The position numbers and the translations under genes are program-made. From Pleodorina starrii (lineage: Eukaryota > Chlorophyta > Chlorophyceae > Chlamydomonadales > Volvocaceae): a stretch of 64,000 nucleotides of DNA. The notes under the pieces were generated by a model. It was not told the DNA's origin and did not search any database. It saw nothing but the letters and a program-made list of their open reading frames with translations. Of the stretch, positions 35,601-46,410 are shown piece by piece. The stretch lies in NCBI GenBank assembly GCA_030267565.1, contig BRXU01000055.1, forward strand, positions 124,001 to 188,000, written 5' to 3'. Numbering within the stretch: the first letter of the stretch is position 1; each line of letters opens with the position of its first letter.

Positions 35601-38600
35601 TCCCGCTGGTGCCGCTGGTGGGCGGGAGGGCGGCGCCGGCTGCGGAGGCCCTCATGCCGCCGCCGACACCCACACCGCTGTCGGAGCCCCTCATGGATCG
35701 GGAGGGGGAGGGGAAGGGCGCCGATGGCCGCACTGGCAGCGACGGCCGCTGCAACGATGCAGACAGCGGGACAAGCACCGGTACTGCTGGTGCTGGTGCT
35801 GCTGCTGCGGCTCCTGTCTCTGTCTCTGCATTGGGTGGGGCAGCTGTGGACAGCGGGGGGCTTTCGGCCAGGTCAGCGGCGGCGGTAGCGGGTGCCGGCA
35901 GCGGTGGTGGTGGTGGTGGTGGCGGCAACGGCGGTGGTGTCCTGGGCGAGGGCGGCTACCTGTACGGCTTCGAGGAAGAGCTGCCGCTGGTGGATCTCCG
36001 GGGTGAGGGGCGGTACCGTACCGGCGGGGCGGGGCGGGGAGGTTATCCACGTAGAGGGGGGTGGGAGGGGGGTGGGTGGAGCACGAGTTGGAGCACGAGT
36101 AACGTTACCTCGGCAGAGGAAAGCTACCGAAGGGGGCAATACGGTGCAGTCAGCTAGGTGCCCATCCGGATGCCCATTCGGACGGGTTGGGCGGGGCCCA
36201 CGTCAGGTTGGGGTGCGACGGTGCGAGAGAATTTCCCCCCTCGCGCGTCGATGCAGCCCATGTGGTTCCGCCCACATCATCGCTCGAACCCGGGCTGCAA
36301 GCCCGCCAAGCGCCAAGAGCCCAACTCCCAACATCCACCCCGTCCCGCCCCGCAGGCCTTGCGGCCTTGGCCGCGGATCTGCCCCGCAACAGCCCTCACG
36401 ATGGCCACGGCGAGGCGCACCGCCTCCGCACCCGTCTGCGCGAGATGGCCCTCCGCTGCCTGAGCCGCCTGGGCCTGGCGCCGCTGCAGCCCGCCGACGT
36501 CATCGCCCGTCACGTGCTGCCCGCCCTGCGCCGCCTGCAGCTCCACACGCAGCAGCAGCAGCAGAACCAGCAGCAGCAGCAGAACCAGCAGCAGCAGGGT
36601 GGGGTTGCCGCTGGCGCTGCGCAGCGGCCACCTGCTCAGTCCGAGCAGCCGTGTCCACTTGCTCCACCACCATCGTCACCTCCACCACCACCCGCCGGGC
36701 CCCCACTCGATCCGGCTGTCCTGGTGGGCTACGCCGCCTACCTGATGCACCACCAGCACCTGGCAGCTCGTGACCCACGGGTCGCTCGGCACTGGGCGGA
36801 CGCGCTGCTGTGGGTGCTGGTGCCGCCCGCAGCATCGGCGCAGCAGGCGCCGCGGCGCAGGGAGCCGGCAGGTGGCGGTGCGGGCAGTGACGCTGAGGGC
36901 GAGTCGCCGGCAGCGCTGACGGGGGCGGAGGAGCCCACCCCGCCCCTCGCTGAGACCGAGGACCCGAGTGCCGCCGCCGCGACCTCGACCTCGGGCTCTG
37001 GCTTGGTGTCGTGTGGTGACGGAGCGCAGCAGCCAGGGGGCGATCGGCCACGAGCGGCTGTGAGCGACGATGACGTCATTACGACACCCGGGCCGATCTG
37101 GGCGGCGGTCCCCAGCCGCGAGGGGCTGTGCCTGGGCCTCAGCTTCCCCGCGCTGCTCGCCGCCCGCCACCCGGGTCCGACCGCGGCCGCGGCGCTGGCG
37201 GCGCTGGCGGCGGCGCGCGCGGGCGTGCCCTGTGCGCTGTGGTCGGCCGCCTACCTGCGCTTCGGCAGCGCGGCGCAGTGGGCGGAGTTCTGCGGGCCCG
37301 GCGTGCTGGGCTGCGGCTTCACGTTTGTGCGGCTGGCGGATGAGGCCGAGGACGAGCACGAGGCCGACCCGCGGGTCAGTGCCGGCGGGGGTAAGGTCAG
37401 CCGGGACCTGGAGGCGCTGCTGGACCACCTGGGAGTGCCGCCGCCCCTGGAGCAACCGGGGGCGCCGCCGCCGATGGCGCAGGCAGCGGGCACTGCGGCA
37501 GCAGACGGTGGGCAGGAGGCACGGGCCCTGCAGGCTGGCCGCAGCTCCTCCTCCTCCTCCCCGCCTCCCGCGGCTGCGGCTGCGACTACGGCTGCGACTA
37601 CGGCTGCGACTACGGCTACGGCTGCGGCGCTCCGGGCCGTGGCCGGCCTTTTCGATGCGATCTGGTCAGCGGAGTACGATGCGCACGCGTGGGTGGTGGG
37701 TTCGGGGCAGGACCCAGGGCGGCTGCAGCTCCGGAACCAGGAGCTGCGGCCCGCGCGGCTGCCTGCTCGCTTCCTGGCGCAGCTCCGAGACCGGGCCTGG
37801 CTGCCGGACAGCTGGGGCGGCGTCGCGGCTCCTGCGGGCGGCGAGGTGCTGCTGCCCAGCCGACCGCTGCGGGCGCTGATGGGCCCCGCCGCGCGCTACG
37901 TCGCCACGGACCTGACCGACCCACGGTTTATCACCGCGCTGGGGCTGCCCGCCCTGCCCTCCCTGCGCTGCGTCCTGCGACAGCTGCGGATGTGGAGCGC
38001 CCACAAAGGCCACAATACCGCCGCCTCAGCCGCCTCAGCCGCCGCTGCCGCCTCAGCCGCCTCACCAGCCTCAGTTCAGTTCGCCTCAGCCGCCGCTGCG
38101 CCGCGTCCGCAGCCCAGCTTGGCTCATGTGGCGGGGTGTTACAGCTACCTGGGGGGGCTGCTGGCTGCCGAGGCGACTGCCAGTGAGGTGACCGCCGCCG
38201 CCTCCGCAGCAGCAACAAGTGCACCGGAGCGCAGTGGTGGTGGTGTTGGCTCGCGGGATCAGTCAGGCGGGCAGGCGGGGAGTGCACTGGCGGCCATTCG
38301 GGGTGCGTTTGCGGAGGAGCCGCTCATCGCGATCCCATGGCAGCGGAGCGGCGACGGAGGTGGTGTGGGAGGCGGAGGAGGCGGCCCGAGTGCGCCGCTG
38401 CGCTGGTGCGGGGCGGGCGAGGTGCTGTGGGCGCTGGGCCCGCTCGCCGAGGTGGCGCGAATTGAGCAGGGGCGAGGTGCGGCTGCAGCGGTGGCGGCGG
38501 CCCGGGCGCTGCTGCCCCCGCGACTGGCGGAGCTGTACCCGACCTCGCTGGAGTGAGTGGGAGGTGGGGGCGGGGGCGGGGTTGGGGGTGGGGGGAGGGG

Positions 38601-41600
38601 AGTACACGTGCATGGAACCGGGCGGCCAAGTAACCGGGAGGGGCGAAGTGAAGGGGAGGGGGTGCGGGTGCGGGAGCGGGGCTGACGGGCGGGCGGGTTA
38701 GACCTAATGCTTTCCTGAGCTCAGGGCGGAGACGGGATTCCGGTAGGCCATCTTCCCAGCACCTGGAGCGCCGCCATAAAGTCTCAACCTAGCTTCGCGC
38801 GCCGCACTCCTCGACGCACCCCCCCCCCGCCGCCCCTCGCTAAACGTCCTCCTTTCCATCGCCGCGATGCCGTTTTTATCACCCCCCCCTCCCCGCCAGG
38901 TCACTGTTCGTGGGCGCTCTGTCGGTGCCCCTCCACCCGGGCCCCCACCACCTCCTGGCAGCACTCAGGTCGGTAGCCACTCCCCCCGCAGCCGCTGCGG
39001 CCGCCGGCACCGCCACCGCCACTCCCAGCCAGGGCGATAGGGACGGTGCCCCGCCTGCTTCTTTCGGGAGGGCGGGCGCCGCCGCGTTGACCTGCCTGGG
39101 CTGGCTGGGCTGGCTGCTGCGACCACGCCGGCTGCACGGCTGCGACAGCGCGGACGGCGAGCGCGACGCGGATGTGGATGTGTGCGGCGGTTCCAGCGCC
39201 AGCGGCTCAGTCCTTGCTCCGGAAGGTGCTGCCACACCACCACCAGCTAGCCAGCAGCAGCAGCAGCAGCAGCAGAGGTCGGGACTGGACGTGGAGGTGG
39301 AGGCGGAGGTGGTTTCGGAGTCGAGTCTGGCAGTGGTGGTGGCGGCTCTGCGGGGCGAGGCGCTTCTGCCCACAGTGGACGGTCGCTGGGTGAGGGCGCC
39401 GGGGGGGCCGGCAGAGGCAGAGGCAGACGCAGCGGCGAGGACAGAGGTGGGGGCCGGGGAGGAGCGGGCGGCAGGGCAGGGTGCGGCGAGCCCGCCGGCT
39501 GGCCTGACGGCGGTGCTGGATGGCGTCGTGGCAGCGGGGGCGATGGTGGGTCCTGCATTGCCTCCGCGTGCCTCCGGCTCTTGGCCAGGCGGTGCCGCTG
39601 CCGCTGCCACTGCCACTGCCGGCGCTGCCTCCTGGCCGCTGAGGGACCCACTGACGGCGGTTCCGGAGCTGCTGGCCGCGGCTCGGGCCGCTGGCCGCCG
39701 GCTGGACATCATCGGGCCGCCGCTCCCTGTGCTGCAGTCGCCCGGGCCGCAACAGGAACAGCGGCGGGGCGGAGACGCGGCCGCGACGGAGGCCTTATGG
39801 GGGTACGAGGGGGATGAGGAGGTCGGCACCAGTGAGGGCCTGCGGCAGCTGCTGTGTGAGACGCTGAGGCTGCCGACCCTCGGGTCGGTGGTGCGGCTGG
39901 AAGTGCGGCTGGGTCTGCAGGTGGCTGAACGTGAAGGTGCCGCCTCCCCGGCAGCGCCTCTGGCCCCGCCTGTGGCAGCCCATCCCGTCTCCTGGGCGGT
40001 GGCCCCCGCCGGTGCAGCCGCCGAGCACGAGCCGGGTCTGCGTAGGGCTCTGCGTGTGGTCGTGCCTTCCGTCGCGGGAGGCAGCTGCCCGGCTGATGCG
40101 GCTGACGCCGGCTCCACGGCTGCACGGCTCGGACGTGAGGCCCCGGGGCGGTCGGAAGCCGCAGTCGGCTGGGAGGACGGCGGCGCCCAGTCGGGGCACC
40201 GGGAGCCGGCCCAGGAGGGGCAGCGCGAGGGGCAGCTGGCCGCAGTGGCGGAGGCGGTGCTGCGTCGCCTCAATGACGTGGCGCCGTACCTGTGTCGCTG
40301 GGCTGCGGCACACGGCTGCGGCAGCGATGAGCAGGCGCCAAGCGCAGTGGCCGGTGGCGATGACGGTGGCAGTGGCAGGTGGTTCGGCGATTGGCAGCAG
40401 CTGGCTTCCCGGCTGGTGGTGGTGGCGGTGGGCGGCGCTGTGGGGCTGGTGTTCGAACTGCCGCTGCTGGGGCTGGAGACACAGGTGGGTACGAGCTGGG
40501 TGGCTGCGTAGAGCTGGGTTGCGATTTGGAAAGGCCGTCAGGTAGGGGGAGGAGGAGGGGACCTGTCGGGGGGAAGGAGGCCGTTTGGGGGTTTGGGTTG
40601 AACTTTGCGGAAGTGGGGGGCACAGCTGCGGGTTTGGAGCCCACCCGGGTGGTTGCGTACCTGAGGGTCCGTGTGGATTGGCTGACGGAGGGGGAAGCGA
40701 CGGACGTGCCACCTGCTCAACCAACCAACCAACCAACCAACTAATCGTGTACAGAGCTGTGTGCAGAGCTGTGTGTATGTTCGGCGGTCTTCAGCTGATA
40801 TTGACACTGTGTTCGGGTTTCAGTGTGCTCGGCAACGTTCACGCTTCCCACCCTTGCGCCGTCCGTCTCTCCACCCTGAACCCCCACCCCCACCCCCCCA
40901 CACACCCCGCAGCCACTGCCAGTGGACGCGGCGCTGCTGATGCGGTTGGCGGAGCGGGACAGCCCGGCGGCTGGCGGATGTCCTCCCGGACCCGGACCCG
41001 GACCCTGGGGCCCGGCGCTGTACGTCTCCATCGCCCCCCCACCCCACCTCGCCCGCTCGCCTGTTACCGGGGCCCCTCGACTGGCCCCAGCGGGCCCACT
41101 GGGGGCTGCTCCGGCTGCTGCTGCTGCTGCTGCAGCGGTGGCGCTGGGTTCTGCTCGCTGGGGGGCGGTGTTCCTGGAGCTGCCTAGGTGAGTGAGTGGG
41201 TGGGTGGGGGGGCTGGGTGGGTGGCTGGGGGGGTTCCAGGGCTAATTAACCACCTCCACTGTGCCGTACATGAGGAGCACGTTCTGGCCCGCTACCGATG
41301 GCAGCCCCCCAGTCGCTGACACCGCTCTTCCCCGCTGCCTGACCCCACCCACCCCAACCCAACCCAACCCAACCGACCCCAACCAACCCACTCCCCCCAG
41401 GCTGCTGTTCCGCGGGCGGCCCCACCCCGGCTGCTCCCGCTTCCTGCTGCTGCTGCACACCCTCATGGAGGCAGGCCAGGCGGCGGAGGCGCTAGAGGCG
41501 TCGGTGGCGGCGCTGTACGGCAGCCTGCCGCGTCTGCCGCCGACGCCGACGCTGGTAGCGGCCGGAGAGGTCGTCGACGCCGCTGAGGCGACGGCGGAGG

Positions 41601-44294
41601 AGGAAGCGCTGTGTTTCGGAGCGGCTTGGCGGAGGCGGGTGGATCCGGACCAGGGAGGGCGCTGCAGCGGGGAGGGCAGCGGAGGCAGCGGCGATGAGGG
41701 CACGAGCGAGGGGAGTGAGCACGGAGTGGCCTCGGATCTCGAGGGGGACGATGCGGCTGGGGTCAGCGGCAGTGGTGGCGCTGGCGGAGCTGCGGGTCGT
41801 AGGCGGCGGCAGCGGAAGGAGGCAGAGGGCGGGAGCGGAGAGCGAACCAGCCCGCCTGCATGGCGCGAAGATCGACCCGGAGCAGCAGCAGCAGCGGGAG
41901 GTGCCGCTGATGATAATGCGGAGGAGCTGGTTTCGGAGCAGCAGCAGCAGGTGAAGGAGGGCCGCACGGAGGATGTGGAGGACGCGGCCGCCGAGCGGCT
42001 GCAGCCGAGTGGCCACGACGAGCTGTCGGACTACTCGGGGGCCGACCGGGAGGAGGGGCAGGAGGAGGAGGAGGGGCAGGAGGAGGGGCAGGGCCGCAGC
42101 GGGCGCCGCCAGCCGCGTCTGGGGCAGCAGACTTCGGAGCTGGAGCCGGGAGAGGAGGAGGAGGAGGAGGAGGGTGTGGGCCGGGGCGGCTGGGACCGTG
42201 CCGACCGCGATGCCGGTCCTCGCCGGCCGGGTGGCGGTGGCGGTGTGGGCGGTGTGGGCGGTCTGGCTCGGGGCTCTGCTGCGGCCCCCTCGGCCAGTTT
42301 CAGTGAGGAGGTGGTGGACATTGGGCCCGAGGTGCACAGGTGGGCAGGGCGGGGGGGGCTGGCGGCAGGGAAGGGCGGGGCCGGGGCCGGGGGGTGGCGG
42401 GAGTACGGCAGTGCGGATGGGGTGATCAGGTGCCCGATGACGCCGGCTCAGTCCACACCCACCCACACCCACACCCGCACCCGCACCAGGGAGCTGGGTC
42501 TTGGCATGCAGCTAGGCAGCTAGGCAGCTAGGCAGCTAGGCAGGTATGCAGGGAGGGGTGTGCCCTCGGCCGCCCGCGGATGCCGCGTTGTTACCGGCCC
42601 AGCCCCGCGCCTTCCCTGACCCGCTAACCCACTGACCCTCGGACCCTCGGGGCACCTTATTGTCCGCTGTTAGCCAACGGGTCGGCCGCAGTCGCGGACG
42701 CGTTTGCGCCTGACCCCATCTCCCCCTTCCCCCTGACCCCATCCGCCCCCTTGCGCCCGCCCGCAGGTCTCTGGCCCGCGGGCTGACTCCGCTGCAGCTG
42801 CCGGTGGCCCCCGAGGACGCGCCCCGGGCCGCCCGGGAGGCGGTGGGCCGGTGGGGGGAGGAGTACGTGGCGGCGTACCTGCGCACGCGGGTGGAGCCGG
42901 GTGGGTGGGGGGGTGGGTGGGGGAGGGAGGGGGGAGGGGGGGCTGCAGGGCTGGGGGGGTGGGTTGGAAGGAATGGTGGCTCGGCTCCTCCGTGGAATGG
43001 GGGGCTGAGGGATTTTGGGGGGCTCGGCTCCCGGAAGGCGTTGATGTACGTCCTCTACTGGATGGATCTGGATCCGGATCTGGAGGTGGCGGTTGACGAA
43101 CTGGGGGTCCGTCATGTAACGTACGGTAACATATCTGATGCTGCTGCAGCCAACCCCCTCGGTGGCCGCCGCGCTCCCCTCGGCTTGGTTCATCCGCAGG
43201 GGAGATGGTGGAGTGGGTCAACGCGCGGGACGAGCAGTGCAAGCCGTACGACTTGCTCATACGGCAGCGGGACACGGGTGAGGTGGTGGCTTACGTGGAG
43301 GTCAAGGCCACCTCGAGTTGGGACAAGACGTACTTCGAGGTGGGTGCGGGTGGGGTGGGTGGGGTGGGGTGTGAGGGCTTTGGGGGAGGCTTGATGGTAG
43401 TGATGGGCAGAGGTGAGGGTGAGGGTGAGGGTGGTGACGGATGGATGGGGAAGCGCTCGGGGGGCAAGAGGATGGATACGATCCGGTCAGATCCGATCAG
43501 ATCCGATCGCTAACGTCGCTGCGGCTACTTTGTCTTCTTTACCACCGGCCCCCACCCCACCCCCAACACCCAGGTGAGCCACCGCGAGTGGCTGTTTGCG
43601 CAGCAGGAGGGCTCCCGCTACCACATCTACCGCATCTTCGGAGCGGGGCAGCAGCCAGTGCCGGTGCAAGCGGGGCAAGGGCAGGGCCAGGTGAGGGGGG
43701 AGGCTGCAGAGGGTCACAGAGGCTGAACGTGAGCGGAGGTCGGGACAACACAACACACTGTTACGGTCTGACGGACGGACGGACTGAAAGGATCCTGCTA
43801 GCAGTGCAAATACCGGTAGTAGTGGCACCGACGGAGCAGAGCGGGACACAGCCCCGGAACCAGAGTCATGCTGCGCTTGGACCTCCACCTCCACCTCCAC
43901 CTCCACCTCCACCTCCACCTCCACCTCCACCTCCACCTCCACCTCCACCTCCACCTCCACCTCCACCTCCACCTCCACCTCCACCTCCACCTCCACCTCC
44001 ACCTCCACCTCCACCTCCACCTCCACCTCCACCTCCACCTCCACCTCCACCTCCACCTCCACCTCCACCTCCACCTCCACCTCCACCTCCACCTCCACGG
44101 GGCGTGTGTTTTCGAACATTCCCTCTCTCCCTGGTGCGCCCCTCCGACTCGGCCGCAACCTCCCTCCCACCCCTTCCAACCCTCGGACCCTTTTCCCCCT
44201 CCTGCAGCATCAGTCTCTGCCCCGGCTGGTCCACATCGTCAACCCCTACCTGCACTGGCGCAGCCGGCGAGTGGGCATATGCCTGGTGCTGTGA
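20637..44294 (+). CDS. NOV: NO VEIN-like giant protein: SWIM finger, sacsin/Hsp90-like ATPase, NOV_C domain
   Basis: There are 27 exons with matching phases, about 4419 residues: 20637-21008, 21205-22072, 22383-22774, 23280-23540, 23777-23917, 24453-24569, 25061-25529, 25895-27090, 27342-28478, 29229-29386, 29820-29907, 30431-30658, 30954-31550, 31672-32067, 32474-32548, 33668-34012, 34573-34836, 35066-35236, 35492-36002, 36356-38552, 38900-40484, 40913-41187, 41401-42339, 42767-42900, 43200-43339, 43574-43690 and 44208-44294. The N terminus is Pro/Gln/Ala-rich. A SWIM finger (C600, C602, C609, H611) follows. The GHKL-type ATPase has LYSSRVHLLLELMQNADD (Asn1699) and lid motif GEKGIGFKSVF (from 1779). 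The C terminus matches plant NO VEIN: PYDLLI and YVEVKATSSWDKTYFEVS (NOV_C, DUF3883). Arabidopsis NOV is about 2.7 kilo-residues; low-complexity inserts explain the excess. In plants NOV acts in auxin-dependent patterning; the algal role is unknown. Exons 10-27 are secure, whereas exons 1-8 could belong to a separate SWIM gene. Confidence 0.85.
23280..23964 (+). other. SWIM zinc-finger exons and possible alternative gene end
   Basis: Exon 23280-23540 encodes a CxC-x6-CxH SWIM motif (LCACPNHSDVCSHIF). Exon 23777-23917 follows in phase. If the intron after 23917 is retained, the frame runs 15 codons further to a TAA at 23962-23964 that lies inside a TGTAA poly(A) signal (23961-23965). A short SWIM protein could therefore end here, either as a separate gene or as an alternative isoform of the NO VEIN-like gene. 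Confidence 0.45.
27136..27160. repeat. Telomere-like motif in NO VEIN intron 8
   Basis: The sequence ACCCCAAAACCCTAAAATCC resembles degenerate CCCTAAAA, the reverse complement of the Chlamydomonas-type telomere unit TTTTAGGG. Confidence 0.45.
28671..28896. repeat. Hexanucleotide (TCAGCC)n microsatellite, about 37 copies
   Basis: This is an uninterrupted hexamer array in the NO VEIN intron between exons 9 and 10. It is open in all six frames, for example as Gln-Pro or Ala-Glu repeats, but splice sites on both sides place it in an intron. Confidence 0.97.
29558..29601. repeat. Telomere-like TTTAGGG/TTTTGGG cluster in an intron
   Basis: Within the intron after exon 10, GGTTTAGGG, TTTTGGG and TTTAGGGTTTAGGG units occur in the same orientation. 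They mix the TTTAGGG type of plants and Volvox with TTTTAGGG-like spacing. Confidence 0.5.
32612..32715. repeat. 41-bp near-perfect hairpin in NO VEIN intron 15
   Basis: Arms 32612-32652 and 32675-32715 are reverse complements with a single mismatch, around a 22-nt loop. The core of the left arm contains GTACTGGAATGGCAGCCCC. It sits at the 5' edge of the pentanucleotide array. Confidence 0.9.
32741..33637. repeat. Compound (CTCAT)n / (CTCGT)n pentanucleotide array
   Basis: An array of about 0.9 kb fills most of intron 15. The outer parts are CTCAT units with scattered CATGC, CATCC and CATCAT variants. The core, about 33224-33507, is a nearly pure run of roughly 57 CTCGT units, with a separate short CTCGT run near 33184-33198. 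One A-to-G change appears to have spread across the centre by repeat expansion. Confidence 0.97.
43881..44097. repeat. Hexanucleotide (CCACCT)n microsatellite, about 36 copies
   Basis: This uninterrupted hexamer array lies in the last intron of the NO VEIN-like gene (43691-44207). The poly-Pro, His-Leu and Glu-Val frames it creates are artefacts of the repeat. Confidence 0.97.
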
Positions 44295-44524
44295 GGGGCT
44301 GTGAGGGCTCAGGAGGGGGAGGGCTCAGGGAACGAAGGGCCGTCGAGTGGAGTGGAGTGGAGTTGAGTGGGATATAGAGGGATGCGGCCCTGGCGATGGG
44401 TCCCAATTGGGCTGTCGGTCGGTCGGTCGGTCGGTTAGCGCCGTTGGTCGCCATTACTGATGACGGCCGCGTGAGTTGCGATTGTGGAACGCTGCTGCTT
44501 TGTGCTATTTATTGGTTAAATGAC

Positions 44525-44529
44525 TGTAA
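44525..44529 (+). terminator. Candidate TGTAA poly(A) signal for the NO VEIN-like gene
   Basis: TGTAA, the usual volvocine polyadenylation signal, occurs about 230 nt after the stop at 44292-44294. Confidence 0.5.
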
Positions 44530-44739
44530 TTTCGGATTCCGGACGGCCTCAGAGCATAGCTCCGCTTCCCCCCAAAGGCCGCAACGCAGCCTACCAATCA
44601 CCAAGGGCCAGTCCCAGCCCGGCGGGTCGGCGCGTGATGGGGTGGGGATATCTCGTGTTTGAGGCCGGGAGGCCCGCAGCCATGCAACAGTAGTGATGGG
44701 GCTCAATTGCGCCTCGGCCACTGCAGCAGCACTGCAACA

Positions 44740-44890
44740 ACACCGCAGCAACAGCAGCAGCAGCAGCAGCTCTGACAACAGCTGCATCCGCAGCCGCAGC
44801 CGCCGCTGCGTCTCTTTCGCAGCCCAGCGCGGCTCATGTGGCGGGATGATACAGCTACCTGCTGACGGGGCTGCTGGCGGCGTGGACTTG
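44740..44890 (+). pseudogene. Decayed duplicate fragment of NO VEIN exon 20
   Basis: Bases 44819-44880 closely match 38107-38170 inside exon 20. The related frame reads PSAAHVAG, a stop, then YSYL and TGLLAAW, against PSLAHVAGCYSYL and GGLLAAE in the intact exon. A TGA replaces the Cys codon and a small insertion follows YSYL. The Ala/Ser-rich lead-in also looks related. It lies only about 450 bp after the parent gene's stop, so it is probably a broken local duplication. Confidence 0.65.
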
Positions 44891-45538
44891 CCTGTCAAGG
44901 CCCGTCAGTGACCCGGTGGAGATCTTCTTTCCTGGTGACATTCTTTCTCACCGCCATGAAGTACTTGAGCCTGGTTCGGGCCGGAGGGTGTGCCCAGATG
45001 CGCAGATGCTTCGTTCGGCCCCAATAGCCCCTACTTGGGGCGGCTTCAATGAACGGACCAGTCTCACCGTCTGTTCGCACACGCCAGCACGATCCGACAT
45101 GACGTTGGGCCATTGTTACTCAACTCATCAGGACAGGTGCTTTGACTGCAAGTCACGTTGTGTGGGGGCTGGGGCGCTGCTTGGGCCCCGTGAGGATGCG
45201 AGGGCCTTGCGGAGTTGGGCTCAAGGCAGGACGCACCTGCACCCACAGCACCTTTACACGCAGTTCGCCAGTTCCCACCAAGTAACCAAGGTCTTTGCTA
45301 CCGACATAATATCGGGCTACCCAAGGAGGCCAGTGGAGCTGCGATTGACCCGATTGACAATCAGGCCTGGATGCAAGGGACGGCAAGGGCACAGGGCCCT
45401 TGGGTCAGCTCCGCCTGTAGTGAAATGATGACGCCCCGACGCGCCCCTTTAAAATATATCGATCGCGTCCCAGCAGTGCATTTAGGTATCCGCAGTCGTG
45501 GTCTTCCACAGACCGGTAATTCCGAAGCCTTTGCCAGA

Positions 45539-46410
45539 ATGGTGCCGCCTCCTAAGCGCGTTGACGCCGTGGAGGTGCACAACGACACCAAGCACTCTCT
45601 AAAATTCAAGGTCACATACGATAACCACAAGGACCAGGTGGGGTGGCCGCGCGCCTGTGCAAGTGTCGCCCCGCGTCGGTTGACGTCAGGTGGTCGATAA
45701 CCACGGCAACGCATAGTGTAATCCGTTGGCAGAATGTTTTAAAAGTGCCAAAAATGGCATCAATGCATCACTTTTTGACTTCCAACGTTGCGGTTAATAC
45801 AGAGCTTACGGAAGTTGTCCGCGCGTTATGACATTGCAGACAGAGATGACGGAGGAATGCGTCGTGCAGCCGGGTCAGAAGCAGTTATTTCAGGAGAAGG
45901 AGCTGGACATGGGGAGCTGGAAGGTGATTTGAGCAATCGACTAGGGTTTGGGGCTACAGTCAGCTGCCCTCGCCCATGTGGATCACGTGGGGGGCATCAT
46001 GGCTAGTTAACGTTCGAGTGGTATTACATCCGTGGGCGTTGAAACACCCTGGCCCTCCAGGGTTACGTCCATGGGTGCCCCAGGCCGTGGCTTCCCTCAA
46101 CTCACCCAAATCCTCGACATACGGTAGTCCTGCACCGTATATGCGGCATGACGGCCATTTGCTGCCGTGCTTACGACTGTGCGTGTGGGCAACTCGCCCC
46201 CTCACCGCTGCGGCCCTCGTCGCCTTGACCGCCACCCGACCGCACCTCACCTGGCCCCACCTCCAGGCCGTGGCTCCCGTCCTCCGGGTGGAGGCGGAGG
46301 GCCCCGGCGGCCCCCACCTGCTCACCCCCACCGTGTCGGGTATCGTCAAGGTCCTGTCGGTGGCGGCGGCGGAGGCGGCGGGTGGCCTGCAGCTGACACA
46401 GAAGCACTGA
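45539..46410 (+). CDS. Small uncharacterised protein (108 residues, three exons)
   Basis: Exons 45539-45637, 45840-45923 and 46267-46410 (TGA) join in phase 0 with good GT-AG borders. The protein starts MVPPPKRVDAVEVHNDTKHS and alternates hydrophobic and polar residues (LKFKVTYDN, VVQPGQKQLFQ, VAPVLRVEAEG), which suggests a small beta-rich fold. There is no signal peptide or membrane segment. I do not recognise the family. A TGTAA motif at 46932-46936 could end the transcript. An upstream in-frame extension exists, but the Met at 45539 has a reasonable context. Confidence 0.6.

Larger units (their letters stand above)
44295..45538. other. Intergenic region between the NO VEIN-like and small-protein genes
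   Basis: Apart from the 3' UTR of the upstream gene and the exon-20 fragment, no gene was recognised. The 3' part (about 45100-45538) is probably the 5' UTR or promoter of the small gene. Confidence 0.45.

Noticed and set aside
17004..44294. A single sacsin-like gene joining the J-domain and ATPase parts
   Set aside because: The J-domain frame ends at a TAA (20026-20028) right after the domain, and no donor there would continue into the next gene. Domain order would also be opposite to animal sacsin.
43441..44304. Poly-Pro, His-Leu and Glu-Val frames on both strands
   Set aside because: They are translations of the (CCACCT)n array inside an intron.
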